Of a stretch of 12,649 nucleotides of DNA, positions 1 to 6,456 are shown one piece after another. Origin of the DNA: an archaeon. GTDB taxonomy: Archaea; Iainarchaeota; Iainarchaeia; Iainarchaeales; GCA-2688035. A program made the position numbers and the translations under genes. Location: assembly GCA_030745815.1 (NCBI GenBank), contig JASLNX010000117.1, positions 1 through 12,649 on the forward strand, written 5' to 3'. Within the stretch, counting starts at the first letter, position 1. Every line of letters begins with the position of its first letter. Under the pieces are notes generated by a model. The model was given only the letters and a program-made list of their open reading frames with translations, was not told where the DNA came from and did no database searches.

Positions 1-657
1 TTTGCTAAATCCAAGAAGCTTTGCAGTAAGCGCGCGATCAAGTTCAATACTGGTTCCAAAGCCTGCTGCCGCTCCAAGAGGGGACTGATTGTTTAGAACA
101 AATGCAGATTCAAGCAATGTAAGAGAATCCAGCAAGGCCTCTGCAAAACTACCCGCCCACAAACCAACTGATGAAGGCATTGCTTTGCGGGTGTGCGTAT
201 ATCCTGGCATTGGAACAAATTCATGCTTCTTGGCAAAGGAGAGTAATTGCTTGGCCAGCTGAATTGTTTCCTGCTGCGCTTCCAACAGCTTTTCCTTACT
301 ATACAAGCGAGTCATTGCAAGCACTTGGTCGTTTCTGCTTCTTGCAGTGTGAATTTTTTTACCCAAGTCTCCAAGTTTTTCAGTTAAATGGTTTTCAATT
401 GCAGTGTGGCAGTCTTCTTGTTCTGCTTGAACAGTGAATTTTCCCTTCTCCCAAAGGGAAACAATTGTTCCAAGTTCAGACTTTAGCTTTTGAAGTTCTT
501 CTTTTGAAATAATACCTGCTTTTTCTAAAGCAAAAGCGTGGGCAATTGAGGCAAAGCAGTCAAATTTGACCAGTTTCTGGTCTAATGCGTAGTCATTTCC
601 AACCGTAAAGGTTTCGATAAACTTGTCTACATTAACTCCACTTTTCCAAAGCTTCAT
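1..657 (-). CDS. argH: Argininosuccinate lyase, N-terminal part (cut by window edge)
   Basis: Cleaves argininosuccinate to arginine and fumarate, the last step of arginine synthesis, in the cytoplasm. My translation from the ATG at 657 runs open for 219 residues to the window edge; the family is about 400-460 residues, so roughly half is present. Visible family motifs are KIHTARSRNDQV, MPGYTHTRKAMPSSVGLW and QSPLGAAAGFGTSIELDR; the histidine of the GYTH motif is kept. The start MKLWKSG and the AMPSSxGLW/PLGxAAGxGxS pattern resemble, from memory, the Bacteroidetes-type subfamily rather than the common THLQxAQP type. It starts 5 nt after the argG stop, with an AAGTGAT site 4 nt before the ATG, so it is the third gene of argF-argG-argH. 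Catalytic serine-loop residues lie outside the window. Confidence 0.95.
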   Translation of the reverse strand, partial: MKLWKSGVNVDKFIETFTVGNDYALDQKLVKFDCFASIAHAFALEKAGIISKEELQKLKSELGTIVSLWEKGKFTVQAEQEDCHTAIENHLTEKLGDLGKKIHTARSRNDQVLAMTRLYSKEKLLEAQQETIQLAKQLLSFAKKHEFVPMPGYTHTRKAMPSSVGLWAGSFAEALLDSLTLLESAFVLNNQSPLGAAAGFGTSIELDRALTAKLLGFSK

Positions 658-662
658 TTAAA

Positions 663-1901
663 TCACTTAAAGAAGTCTATTCCAAGCTTCTCGTTTATAC
701 TTGACTGCACTCTTAATGGCAGGCCTTTAATTCGCAGGAAACCTATTGCGTCGTTTTGATTATAGTCTCCTCCGCCTTCCATTGTTGAGATACTTTCATC
801 ATATAAAGAGAATTCGCTTTTTCTTCCAACAGGTGTGCAGTTTCCCTTGTACAGTTCAAGGAAAACCTCTCCTGTAACTCCTTTTTGAGAGGCGTCAACT
901 AATGCATTCATTGCCTGGAGCTCGCGACCGCACCAAAACCCATTGTATACAAGCTTTGCATACTGTGAAATTAGTGAATCACGCAAGTGCATTAAGTCTC
1001 TGTCCATGCAAATTCCTTCAAGGTCACGGTGTGCCTCGTAAAGAATTGTCATGCCAGGGCTTTCGTAAATTCCGCGCGACTTCATTCCAACAAATCTGTT
1101 CTCCACCATATCCACTTGGCCAAGTCCGTTCTCTCCACCAAGCTTATTAAGCTCTTCTACGAGGGCAACAGACTCCATTTTTTCTCCGTTAACACTAACT
1201 GGAACTCCGTCTTCAAAACCAATGGAAATCTTTGAAACCTTATCCTCCGCAGCTTTTGGAGTCTTCATTAACTGGTACATTTCGTCAATTGGTTTGTACA
1301 TTGGATCCTCAAGCAGCCCTGCTTCATGGCTTCTGTGAGCTATGTTTGGATCAGTACTCCAAGGCTTTTCCGTTGAAACAGTTAGAGGAATGCCATGCTT
1401 TGCAGCGTAATCTATTGCCTCTTTTCTGCCAGGAATTAACTCACGAAATTCCTTAATTCGCCAGGGGGCAATTATTTCAATCCCTGGCATTAATGCGTAT
1501 CCAACAAGTTCAAATCTGCACTGGTCGTTTCCCTTTCCAGTTGCTCCGTGAGCAATAATGTTTGTTCCCTCTTCCTTTGCAACCTCAACCAAGGCCTTCA
1601 TAATAAAAGGGCGGGCAATTGATGTGCCAAGCAAATATCTTCCCTCATACTTGGCCTCTGCCTTCAGGCACTGGAAAAGTCCTGCTTCAACAAACTCCTT
1701 TTTGACATCCTTTACAACATACTTTATTGCACCGCTTGAAACGGCCTTTTCTTCAAGGTCCAAATTCTCGTGCTGCCCAACATCAATACAAACAGCCACC
1801 ACCTTAAAATTGTGGTCAGCCAACCACTTTACAATCACACTTGTATCAAGGCCTCCGCTGTAGGCCAATACACATTTTTCTCCTTTTCCATCCAACACCA
1901 C
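663..1901 (-). CDS. argG: Argininosuccinate synthase
   Basis: Joins citrulline and aspartate using ATP to give argininosuccinate, AMP and PPi. The N-terminal PP-loop AYSGGLDTS, the central ATGKGNDQCRFE and the C-terminal DYNQNDAIGFLRIKGLPLRV are family hallmarks; length is about 412 residues, within the usual 395-415. No ATG is available. The longest frame begins with TTG at 1910, overlapping argF by 8 nt, but GGAGG at 1911-1915 would then touch the start codon. GTG at 1901 lies 9 nt from GGAGG and 1 nt after the argF stop, so I prefer it; a second GTG follows at 1898. Middle gene of the operon, likely translationally coupled to argF. Function is secure; only the start is uncertain. Confidence 0.96.
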   Translation of the reverse strand: MVLDGKGEKCVLAYSGGLDTSVIVKWLADHNFKVVAVCIDVGQHENLDLEEKAVSSGAIKYVVKDVKKEFVEAGLFQCLKAEAKYEGRYLLGTSIARPFIMKALVEVAKEEGTNIIAHGATGKGNDQCRFELVGYALMPGIEIIAPWRIKEFRELIPGRKEAIDYAAKHGIPLTVSTEKPWSTDPNIAHRSHEAGLLEDPMYKPIDEMYQLMKTPKAAEDKVSKISIGFEDGVPVSVNGEKMESVALVEELNKLGGENGLGQVDMVENRFVGMKSRGIYESPGMTILYEAHRDLEGICMDRDLMHLRDSLISQYAKLVYNGFWCGRELQAMNALVDASQKGVTGEVFLELYKGNCTPVGRKSEFSLYDESISTMEGGGDYNQNDAIGFLRIKGLPLRVQSSINEKLGIDFFK

Positions 1902-1902
1902 T

Positions 1903-2778
1903 TTACTCAACCTCCAATAATTTAAGAATTAAAGCGTTTTGAGCGTGCATTCTGTTCTCCGCTTGGTCAAACACAACGCTTGCCTCTGAATCAATAACCT
2001 GGTCACTTACTTCAAGCCCTCTGTGGGCCGGCAGGCAGTGCATAAAAAGAGCCCCAAGCTTTGCCTTTGCCATTAGCTCTTTATTCACCTGAAAGGTCGG
2101 GAAAATTTTCATCTTCTCCTCTGTTTCCTTTTCCTGCCCCATACTAACCCAGGTATCAGTGTAAACAACGTCTGCCTCGGCAACAGCTTCGGCAGGGTCG
2201 CTTGTTAATTGTAAATTGGAAGACTTTTCCGCTGGCTCAAAACCCTTTGGGGTTGCAACCGAAACATCCATTCCAAGCTTTGAGCAGCCAACAATAAGCG
2301 AGTTGCAGACATTGTTGCCGTCTCCAACATATGCCAGTTTCTTCCCGTCCAAATCGCCCTTTTTTTCTTGAATTGTGAGAAGGTCAGCAAGCGTTTGGCA
2401 AGGGTGAAAGGAATCACTCAGGCCGTTTATTACTGGAACGTCGGAAGATTTTGCAATTACTTCAACTTGCTCTTGTGCAAAAACTCTGGCCATAATAATA
2501 TCAGCATAGCGAGAAACGCAAGAGGCTTCGTCGGCTAAGCTTCCAAGAGTAAAATTTGTTGCCTTGGATTCAAGAAATATTGCGTGGCCGCCCAGCTTGG
2601 TCATTCCAGCCTCAAAACTTGTCCTGGTTCTAGTGCTTGTTTTCATAAAAATCATTGCAAGGGTTTTGTTCTTCAGGCTCTGCGCATAATTAGGGTAATT
2701 GGCCTTTAGCTTTACGGCTAGGTCAAGAGTTTCCTCTAAGAAGCCCTTGTCAAAATCCTTTAGTGTTAGAAAATTCAT
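1903..2778 (-). CDS. argF: Ornithine carbamoyltransferase
   Basis: Transfers the carbamoyl group of carbamoyl phosphate to ornithine to make citrulline. The 291-residue product has the carbamoyl-phosphate motif STRTRTSFE (S48-R52), HPCQTLADLL (125-134), the ornithine-side SMG loop (212-214, WVSMGQE) and HCLPAHRG (247-254). The SMG loop and HCLP motif favour ornithine over aspartate as substrate; acetylornithine as substrate is less likely but not excluded. It is slightly shorter than typical enzymes (300-335). First gene of argFGH. There is no ribosome binding site before the ATG at 2778, and a TATA box centred about 25 nt upstream suggests a leaderless transcript. Its promoter region is shared with the divergent HTH-ACT gene. 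Confidence 0.97.
   Translation of the reverse strand: MNFLTLKDFDKGFLEETLDLAVKLKANYPNYAQSLKNKTLAMIFMKTSTRTRTSFEAGMTKLGGHAIFLESKATNFTLGSLADEASCVSRYADIIMARVFAQEQVEVIAKSSDVPVINGLSDSFHPCQTLADLLTIQEKKGDLDGKKLAYVGDGNNVCNSLIVGCSKLGMDVSVATPKGFEPAEKSSNLQLTSDPAEAVAEADVVYTDTWVSMGQEKETEEKMKIFPTFQVNKELMAKAKLGALFMHCLPAHRGLEVSDQVIDSEASVVFDQAENRMHAQNALILKLLEVE
1911..1915 (-). promoter_or_regulatory. Ribosome binding site deciding the argG start
   Basis: GGAGG on the minus strand, inside the last codons of argF. It abuts the TTG at 1910 with no spacing but sits 9 nt before the GTG at 1901, which favours the GTG as start. Confidence 0.6.
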
Positions 2779-2798
2779 ATACTACACGCGCTCTTGGC

Positions 2799-2806
2799 AT
2801 ATAAAA
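2799..2806 (-). promoter_or_regulatory. TATA box of the argFGH operon
   Basis: TTTTATAT on the minus strand, centred about 25 nt upstream of the argF ATG. Archaeal initiation is normally about 25 nt past the box centre, so the transcript should begin at or next to the ATG. Confidence 0.65.
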
Positions 2807-2840
2807 GTATTCTGCCCCAAAAAAGACAAAATAAACAATT

Positions 2841-2860
2841 AATGTCCAAAATAGAACATT
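2841..2860. promoter_or_regulatory. Imperfect palindrome, candidate operator
   Basis: AATGTCC (2841-2847), a 6-nt spacer, then GAACATT (2854-2860); 6 of 7 positions pair. It directly adjoins the TATA box of the HTH-ACT gene and would cover its BRE region. A dimeric HTH protein could bind here; inference only. Confidence 0.4.
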
Positions 2861-2865
2861 TATAT
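2859..2865 (+). promoter_or_regulatory. TATA box of the HTH-ACT gene
   Basis: TTTATAT centred at 2862, about 27 nt before the ATG at 2889. Predicted transcription start is around 2886-2889, giving little or no leader. The AAGGT at 2881-2885 upstream of the ATG would then not be in the mRNA. Confidence 0.6.
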
Positions 2866-2888
2866 GTTTTTTGGGGCGAGAAGGTATT

Positions 2889-3518
2889 ATGAACGCAGCA
2901 AAGGAAACAGCAGCCTTTATTGGAAAGCATCCAATTATCAAAGAGTGCCTTGGAAAAGGCCTTGTAAATTACTCTGAATTAGCAAGGCAAATAATTGAAG
3001 GTGGACCCTTGGATGAGACTGATTTTGATGCAGTGCTTGTTGCAATTAGAAGGTACGCTGAAACTGTTCGTATTTCAAAAGACAGTGAAAAAGCAATTAC
3101 TAAGCTTCTTTCAAAAAGCAATCTTGAAATAAAAAACAAGGTTTGTTCAGTGGTTCTAAATGACAATGTGCCCTTTTCATATCTTGTAAAGCTAATTGAG
3201 GAAATTAACAAAATGGATGAACCAGGCCACCTAATTCAGGGAAGCAGAACATTTACTCTTATTACAAGCCAGAGCTTTTTGGCAAAAATTGAGAAAATGT
3301 TTAAGGGAAATATTGTTTCAAAGAAAAAAAACCTTGTGCAAGTGGTGCTTAGAAGTACCCCTGAACTTGAATCAACGCCTGGGGCAATATCATTTATTTA
3401 CGGGCTTTTTGCAGAGCGCGGGATAAATATTGTTGAAACCATGTCCAGCTGGACCGAGACACTAATTGTAATTGATGAAAAGGATCTTGCAAAGGCAATG
3501 GATGTTTTGACGTTTTAG
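2889..3518 (+). CDS. HTH-ACT domain protein, candidate amino-acid-responsive regulator
   Basis: A 209-residue protein starting at ATG 2889; an in-frame TTG at 2871 lies before the expected transcription start and is unlikely. Residues about 14-57 look like a helix-turn-helix domain (IKECLGKGLVNYSELARQI, then FDAVLVAIRRYAETV). Residues about 82-140 and 147-209 look like two ACT-type repeats; the second, TPGAISFIYGLFAERGINIV, is much like the C-terminal ACT domain of aspartate kinases. No kinase or other catalytic domain is present. ACT domains commonly bind amino acids, and the gene is divergent from argFGH across a repeat-rich promoter, so I infer a regulator of arginine synthesis and probably of itself. 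Similar archaeal proteins seem to exist, but I cannot name a characterised one. Effector and DNA binding are unproven. Confidence 0.8.
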   Translation: MNAAKETAAFIGKHPIIKECLGKGLVNYSELARQIIEGGPLDETDFDAVLVAIRRYAETVRISKDSEKAITKLLSKSNLEIKNKVCSVVLNDNVPFSYLVKLIEEINKMDEPGHLIQGSRTFTLITSQSFLAKIEKMFKGNIVSKKKNLVQVVLRSTPELESTPGAISFIYGLFAERGINIVETMSSWTETLIVIDEKDLAKAMDVLTF

Positions 3519-3533
3519 GCCAAAACAGGCGTC
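3509..3533 (+). other. Weak hairpin over the regulator stop codon
   Basis: GACG at 3509-3512 can pair with CGTC at 3530-3533, and TTTT (3513-3516) with AAAA (3522-3525), with a small bulge. Only three T residues follow. It may stabilise the mRNA end or be incidental. Confidence 0.25.
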
Positions 3534-3543
3534 TTTACAATAG

Positions 3544-3556
3544 CTTTTTAAATAAA
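3544..3556 (+). promoter_or_regulatory. Candidate TATA box of the ATP synthase operon
   Basis: CTTTTTAAATAAA is the best TATA-like element before atpH and predicts a start near 3575 and a leader of about 70 nt. A weaker alternative, GCTTAAATT at 3579-3587, would start near 3609. The sequence does not decide between them. Confidence 0.4.
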
Positions 3557-3587
3557 TGTATCGCCAATCTTTATGAAAGCTTAAATT

Positions 3588-3626
3588 CAGGAAGTGGTGT
3601 CTTTTTTCCTGTTTTTTTTCGTTTTT
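3588..3626 (+). terminator. Hairpin plus T-tracts (terminator or leader attenuator)
   Basis: CAGGAA (3588-3593) pairs perfectly with TTCCTG (3606-3611), extendable by one G-T pair; loop 10-12 nt. Eight T residues follow at once (3612-3619), then five more (3622-3626). This resembles an intrinsic terminator, and archaeal RNA polymerase also stops at T-runs. It lies 70 nt after the HTH-ACT stop and could end that transcript. If the TATA box at 3544 drives atpH, the same structure is in the ATP synthase leader. Confidence 0.5.
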
Positions 3627-3645
3627 GAGCTTGACAGGTGGATAA

Positions 3646-3999
3646 ATGACAAAGTCCCTTAGTACTGGTAAAGAAACTACAAGGGACCTCTCTGTGATTT
3701 CGGATTTAAAGCGCTTTGAAGCATCACAAGAGAAAACACTTGAAAAGGCCCAACAAAAGGCTGAGCAGGAAATCCAAGGGGCTAGAGCTGAGACCGCCGA
3801 GGAAATTGAAAAAACTAGAACTTCTTTTGAAAAAAAGTCTGAGAACGTAATTCAGGCAGAAAAGGAAAAGGCCAAAAAGCAGGCAAGTAAACTTTTTACC
3901 GAATTTAAGAGCAAGGAAGCTGATTTGCGGAAAAAGTTTTCCAAAAACAAGGGCAAAGCAGTTGAAGCCGCTTTTAAGGAATTACTGAGTGGTGATTAA
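3646..3999 (+). CDS. atpH: A-type ATP synthase subunit H (peripheral stalk)
   Basis: A 117-residue, very polar protein whose residues about 20-110 are almost continuous charged heptad-like sequence rich in E, K, Q and A, predicting a long coiled coil. In A-type ATP synthases subunit H pairs with subunit E to form the peripheral stalks joining the A/B head to subunit I. Sequence alone is low-complexity, so identity rests on size, coiled coil and first place in the H-I-K-E-C-F-A-B-D order. AGGTG lies 5 nt before the ATG. The stop TAA is followed with no gap by the atpI ATG, and GGTGAT near the atpH end is the atpI ribosome binding site. Confidence 0.88.
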   Translation: MTKSLSTGKETTRDLSVISDLKRFEASQEKTLEKAQQKAEQEIQGARAETAEEIEKTRTSFEKKSENVIQAEKEKAKKQASKLFTEFKSKEADLRKKFSKNKGKAVEAAFKELLSGD

Positions 4000-5922
4000 A
4001 TGTTTAAGCCGGCTAGGATGTTGAACGCGCAACTTCTGGTTCCACGGAGCAAAAGTAGTGGTCTAATTACTGCATTGCACGAGAAAGGAGTTTGCGAACT
4101 AAAGGAAGTTGAAGGCAAGGAACTTGAAGGAATTGAAGCAAGCGACTCCGAAGAGATTACTATTGCACAACAAAGGCTTTCAAAATTAATGACTGGCTTG
4201 GATGAATTTAAGCCAATAAGACAGCCTGACAGTCTAGTAAAAACACTTTTTTTCCCGTCAGAACCAAAGAAAATCAAGGCTGATTTGTTTTCAAACCAAG
4301 CGGTTTTGGACGAAGTAAACGGACACCTTGACGTAATAGAGTCAAAGGTGGAAAAGCAGCTGGTTGAAATTAGCGAGGCACGGCAAAAAATTGAAGAAAT
4401 TGAAATTTCTGCAGAAGAACTTTTGATACTTCCAAACGTAAATCTTGACCTGTTTGCCCCGTCAAAAAACATTGCAGTAATTCTTGGAATTGTTACCAAA
4501 AAAGCTGCAATAGAACTTGAACCAAAGCTAAAAGAAAGCGTGTTCTTGCTAAAGAACAGGGACGAAAATACACAGTTGTTGATTTTAGCATGCAGACAGT
4601 CTCAAAGAGAAAACGTTGAAAAGGAACTACACGCAGTTGGTTTTGACCCACTAAAAATTAATTTTTTAAACAAAAAGCCAAGAGAAATAATTGCCGGACT
4701 AGAGCATGAAAAAATTGCTCTTAGAAAGAGAATTAATGAAATAAGATTATATTTACAAAACACTGCAAAAGGGCACTGGGAAAGATTAGAAGTTTTAGAA
4801 GAAGAACTTTCGGTTTGCGTTGAAAGGGCCGACGCATTAAAGCAAGCAAGGGCTGGAAAAAGCTTTGCAATTTTTGAAGCATGGTTGCCTGCAGCAAATT
4901 TGCTTGAATTTAAACAGACTGTTAGGAAAAGCGTTGGGCAGTATTATTTGGTTTTGGACGAAAAGGACGAAGCACCAAGCCTTCTTGACAATCCAAGAGT
5001 TATAAAGCCGTTTGAAATGATTACAGGACTTTACTCTGTTCCAAAGTACAAGGGACTGGACCCAACCCCTGTTCTTGCAGTAACCTTTGCACTGTTCTTT
5101 GGATACATGCTAACTGACTTTGCTTACGGAGTAATTTTGACAGTTGTTGCAGTTATTATTTACAAGGGAATTGGAAAATACAACCCTGGGCTAAGGCAGT
5201 TTGCAGCTGTTTTAATTGGGCTGGGAATTTCAACAGCCTTACTTGGAGCTGCGTTTACTTCTTATTTTGGAGACTTCTTTCCAAGGATTGGAATTGAAAC
5301 ACCAGGGCTTCTTGACCCGCTAAAGGATGTAATGGTAATTATTGGTTTAGCAGTAGTAATTGGAGTACTGCATATTTCCCTTGGACTGCTAATGGGCTTT
5401 GTTGACAATATTATGAAAGGAAAGAAGAGAGACGCTTTTGCAAACCAGGGAGTCTGGCTGATGTTTTTAATTGGAGCCGCAATAGCAGTTCTTGGAGAAC
5501 CGTTTATGATGATTGCTCTTGGGCTAATTGCAGGAGCAGTTCTTTTGCACATTGTTTTCAGTGTCCTTGAAGGCGGAGCAGTAATTGGAATACTTTCAGT
5601 TTTTGACTTCAGCGGATTTGTAGGAGACATTTTTAGTTATGCAAGACTTACTGCGTTGGCTATTGGAACTGCGGGAATTGCGCTGGCAATAAATTTTATG
5701 GCCTTACTTGTAATGGATATGATTCCGGTTGTTGGAATTGTTTTTGCAGTACTTATTTTCGTTGTAGGGCACTTGTTTAACATGGTAATGAATGGATTGG
5801 GATCGTTTATTCACTCTTTAAGGCTTCATTTCCTTGAATTTTTTCAGAAATTTTATGACGGTGGCGGGCAGGTTTACCAACCTTTCCGCGCTAAAAGAAA
5901 AAAAACTATGGGAGGTATCTAA
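4000..5922 (+). CDS. atpI: A-type ATP synthase subunit I (a subunit, stator)
   Basis: A 640-residue protein with a soluble, partly coiled N-terminal half (about 1-345) that anchors the peripheral stalks, and a C-terminal half of about eight hydrophobic segments from FALFFGYMLTDFAYGVIL onward. This half forms the ion half-channels against the c-ring. The motif FSYARLTALAIGTAG carries the essential membrane arginine, R549. The ending LEFFQKFYDGGGQVYQPF is the usual family C-terminus. Length is at the short end of the family's usual range. It starts directly after the atpH stop, and its own stop is directly followed by the atpK ATG. No missing key residue was seen. Confidence 0.96.
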   Translation: MFKPARMLNAQLLVPRSKSSGLITALHEKGVCELKEVEGKELEGIEASDSEEITIAQQRLSKLMTGLDEFKPIRQPDSLVKTLFFPSEPKKIKADLFSNQAVLDEVNGHLDVIESKVEKQLVEISEARQKIEEIEISAEELLILPNVNLDLFAPSKNIAVILGIVTKKAAIELEPKLKESVFLLKNRDENTQLLILACRQSQRENVEKELHAVGFDPLKINFLNKKPREIIAGLEHEKIALRKRINEIRLYLQNTAKGHWERLEVLEEELSVCVERADALKQARAGKSFAIFEAWLPAANLLEFKQTVRKSVGQYYLVLDEKDEAPSLLDNPRVIKPFEMITGLYSVPKYKGLDPTPVLAVTFALFFGYMLTDFAYGVILTVVAVIIYKGIGKYNPGLRQFAAVLIGLGISTALLGAAFTSYFGDFFPRIGIETPGLLDPLKDVMVIIGLAVVIGVLHISLGLLMGFVDNIMKGKKRDAFANQGVWLMFLIGAAIAVLGEPFMMIALGLIAGAVLLHIVFSVLEGGAVIGILSVFDFSGFVGDIFSYARLTALAIGTAGIALAINFMALLVMDMIPVVGIVFAVLIFVVGHLFNMVMNGLGSFIHSLRLHFLEFFQKFYDGGGQVYQPFRAKRKKTMGGI

Positions 5923-6408
5923 ATGGCAATAGAAATAGGCACATTCCTTGCTGTTGTTGGAGCAGTCCTTGCTTTGGGAGTACCCGGAGTTTGTTCAGCT
6001 ATCGGGCTTAGAGCAGCCGGTGTTGCTGGAGCAGCTGCTGTTGCAGAAAACAAGGAAAACTTCAAAAACGCACTAGTGTTACAGTCACTGCCTCAGACCC
6101 AGACAATTTACGGCTTTATTACAGCCTTGTTTATTGTAATGGGAGCAGGACTACTTGGCGCAACAGGCCAAGAAGTTGGACTTGCTAAAGGCTTAGTAAT
6201 GCTTTCAGCAGGAGCAATTGTTGCAGTAACAGGCATTTCGGCTATATTCCAGGGCTTAGTGGCTTCAGCGGGAATAGCTAGTAGTGCAAAGAACCAGGAT
6301 GCGTTTGTTCCAAGCATTGTTTTTACCGGGCAAGTTGAAACACCGGCAATTTTTGGATTCATTGCAGCATTAATCGTTCTAGTAGTTGGACTGAATGTTT
6401 TAGGTTAA
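5923..6408 (+). CDS. atpK: A-type ATP synthase subunit K (proteolipid c, double hairpin)
   Basis: The rotor-ring proteolipid, 161 residues with four hydrophobic helices in two homologous hairpins. Hairpin 1 has LPQTQTIYGF (56-65) with Q58 where a carboxylate could sit. Hairpin 2 has Q110 in helix 3 and E139 in VETPAIFGF of helix 4. By my recall of Enterococcus hirae NtpK, its Na+ ligands L61, T64, Q65, Q110 and E139 match L56, T59, Q60, Q110 and E139 here. This suggests one ion site per four helices and possible Na+ coupling, as reported for Pyrococcus furiosus. GGGAGGT 6 nt before the ATG is among the strongest ribosome binding sites in the operon, fitting the high copy number needed. A hairpin spans its stop codon. 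Confidence 0.96.
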   Translation: MAIEIGTFLAVVGAVLALGVPGVCSAIGLRAAGVAGAAAVAENKENFKNALVLQSLPQTQTIYGFITALFIVMGAGLLGATGQEVGLAKGLVMLSAGAIVAVTGISAIFQGLVASAGIASSAKNQDAFVPSIVFTGQVETPAIFGFIAALIVLVVGLNVLG

Positions 6409-6428
6409 ATAACGGCTTAAAACATTCA
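6392..6428 (+). other. Strong intercistronic hairpin, atpK-atpE
   Basis: TGAATGTTTTA (6392-6402) pairs perfectly over 11 bp with TAAAACATTCA (6418-6428); a G-T and a G-C pair can extend it inward to 13 bp, leaving an 11-nt loop. It contains the atpK stop (6406-6408) and ends 15 nt before the atpE ribosome binding site. No T-tract follows, so it is not an intrinsic terminator. It could protect the upstream mRNA end or mark a processing site, raising subunit K relative to later subunits (inference). Confidence 0.6.
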
Positions 6429-6456
6429 ATTCAAACCCAATTAGGGGGAGTATTGA

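Larger units (their letters stand above)
2814..2877. repeat. 11-bp perfect inverted repeat in the arg/regulator promoter region
   Basis: GCCCCAAAAAA at 2814-2824 and its exact reverse complement TTTTTTGGGGC at 2867-2877. Arm centres are 53 bp apart, close to five helical turns, so both arms face the same side of the DNA. The left arm lies just upstream of the argF TATA box; the right arm lies between the TATA box and expected start of the divergent gene. This placement suits paired operator half-sites, but no binding protein is known from the sequence. Confidence 0.6.

Noticed and set aside
171..437. Plus-strand open frame of 88 codons near the left edge
   Set aside because: It is antisense to argH, whose minus-strand frame has clear family motifs throughout.
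902..1863. Several plus-strand open frames of 68-101 codons opposite argG
   Set aside because: They lie wholly inside the strongly supported argG frame, lack ribosome binding sites in context, and have compositions typical of antisense shadows.
2871..2888. Upstream TTG start for the HTH-ACT protein
   Set aside because: It lies before the expected transcription start and inside the inverted-repeat arm; the ATG at 2889 is better placed.
2750..2941. Minus-strand frame of 63 codons across the arg/regulator gap
   Set aside because: It would cross both promoters and the start of the HTH-ACT gene; no ribosome binding site and no recognisable product.
4000..4499. Long minus-strand frame of 167 codons opposite atpI
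   Set aside because: Ser/Phe/Ile-rich composition with no motif; it mirrors the atpI codons and is a shadow.
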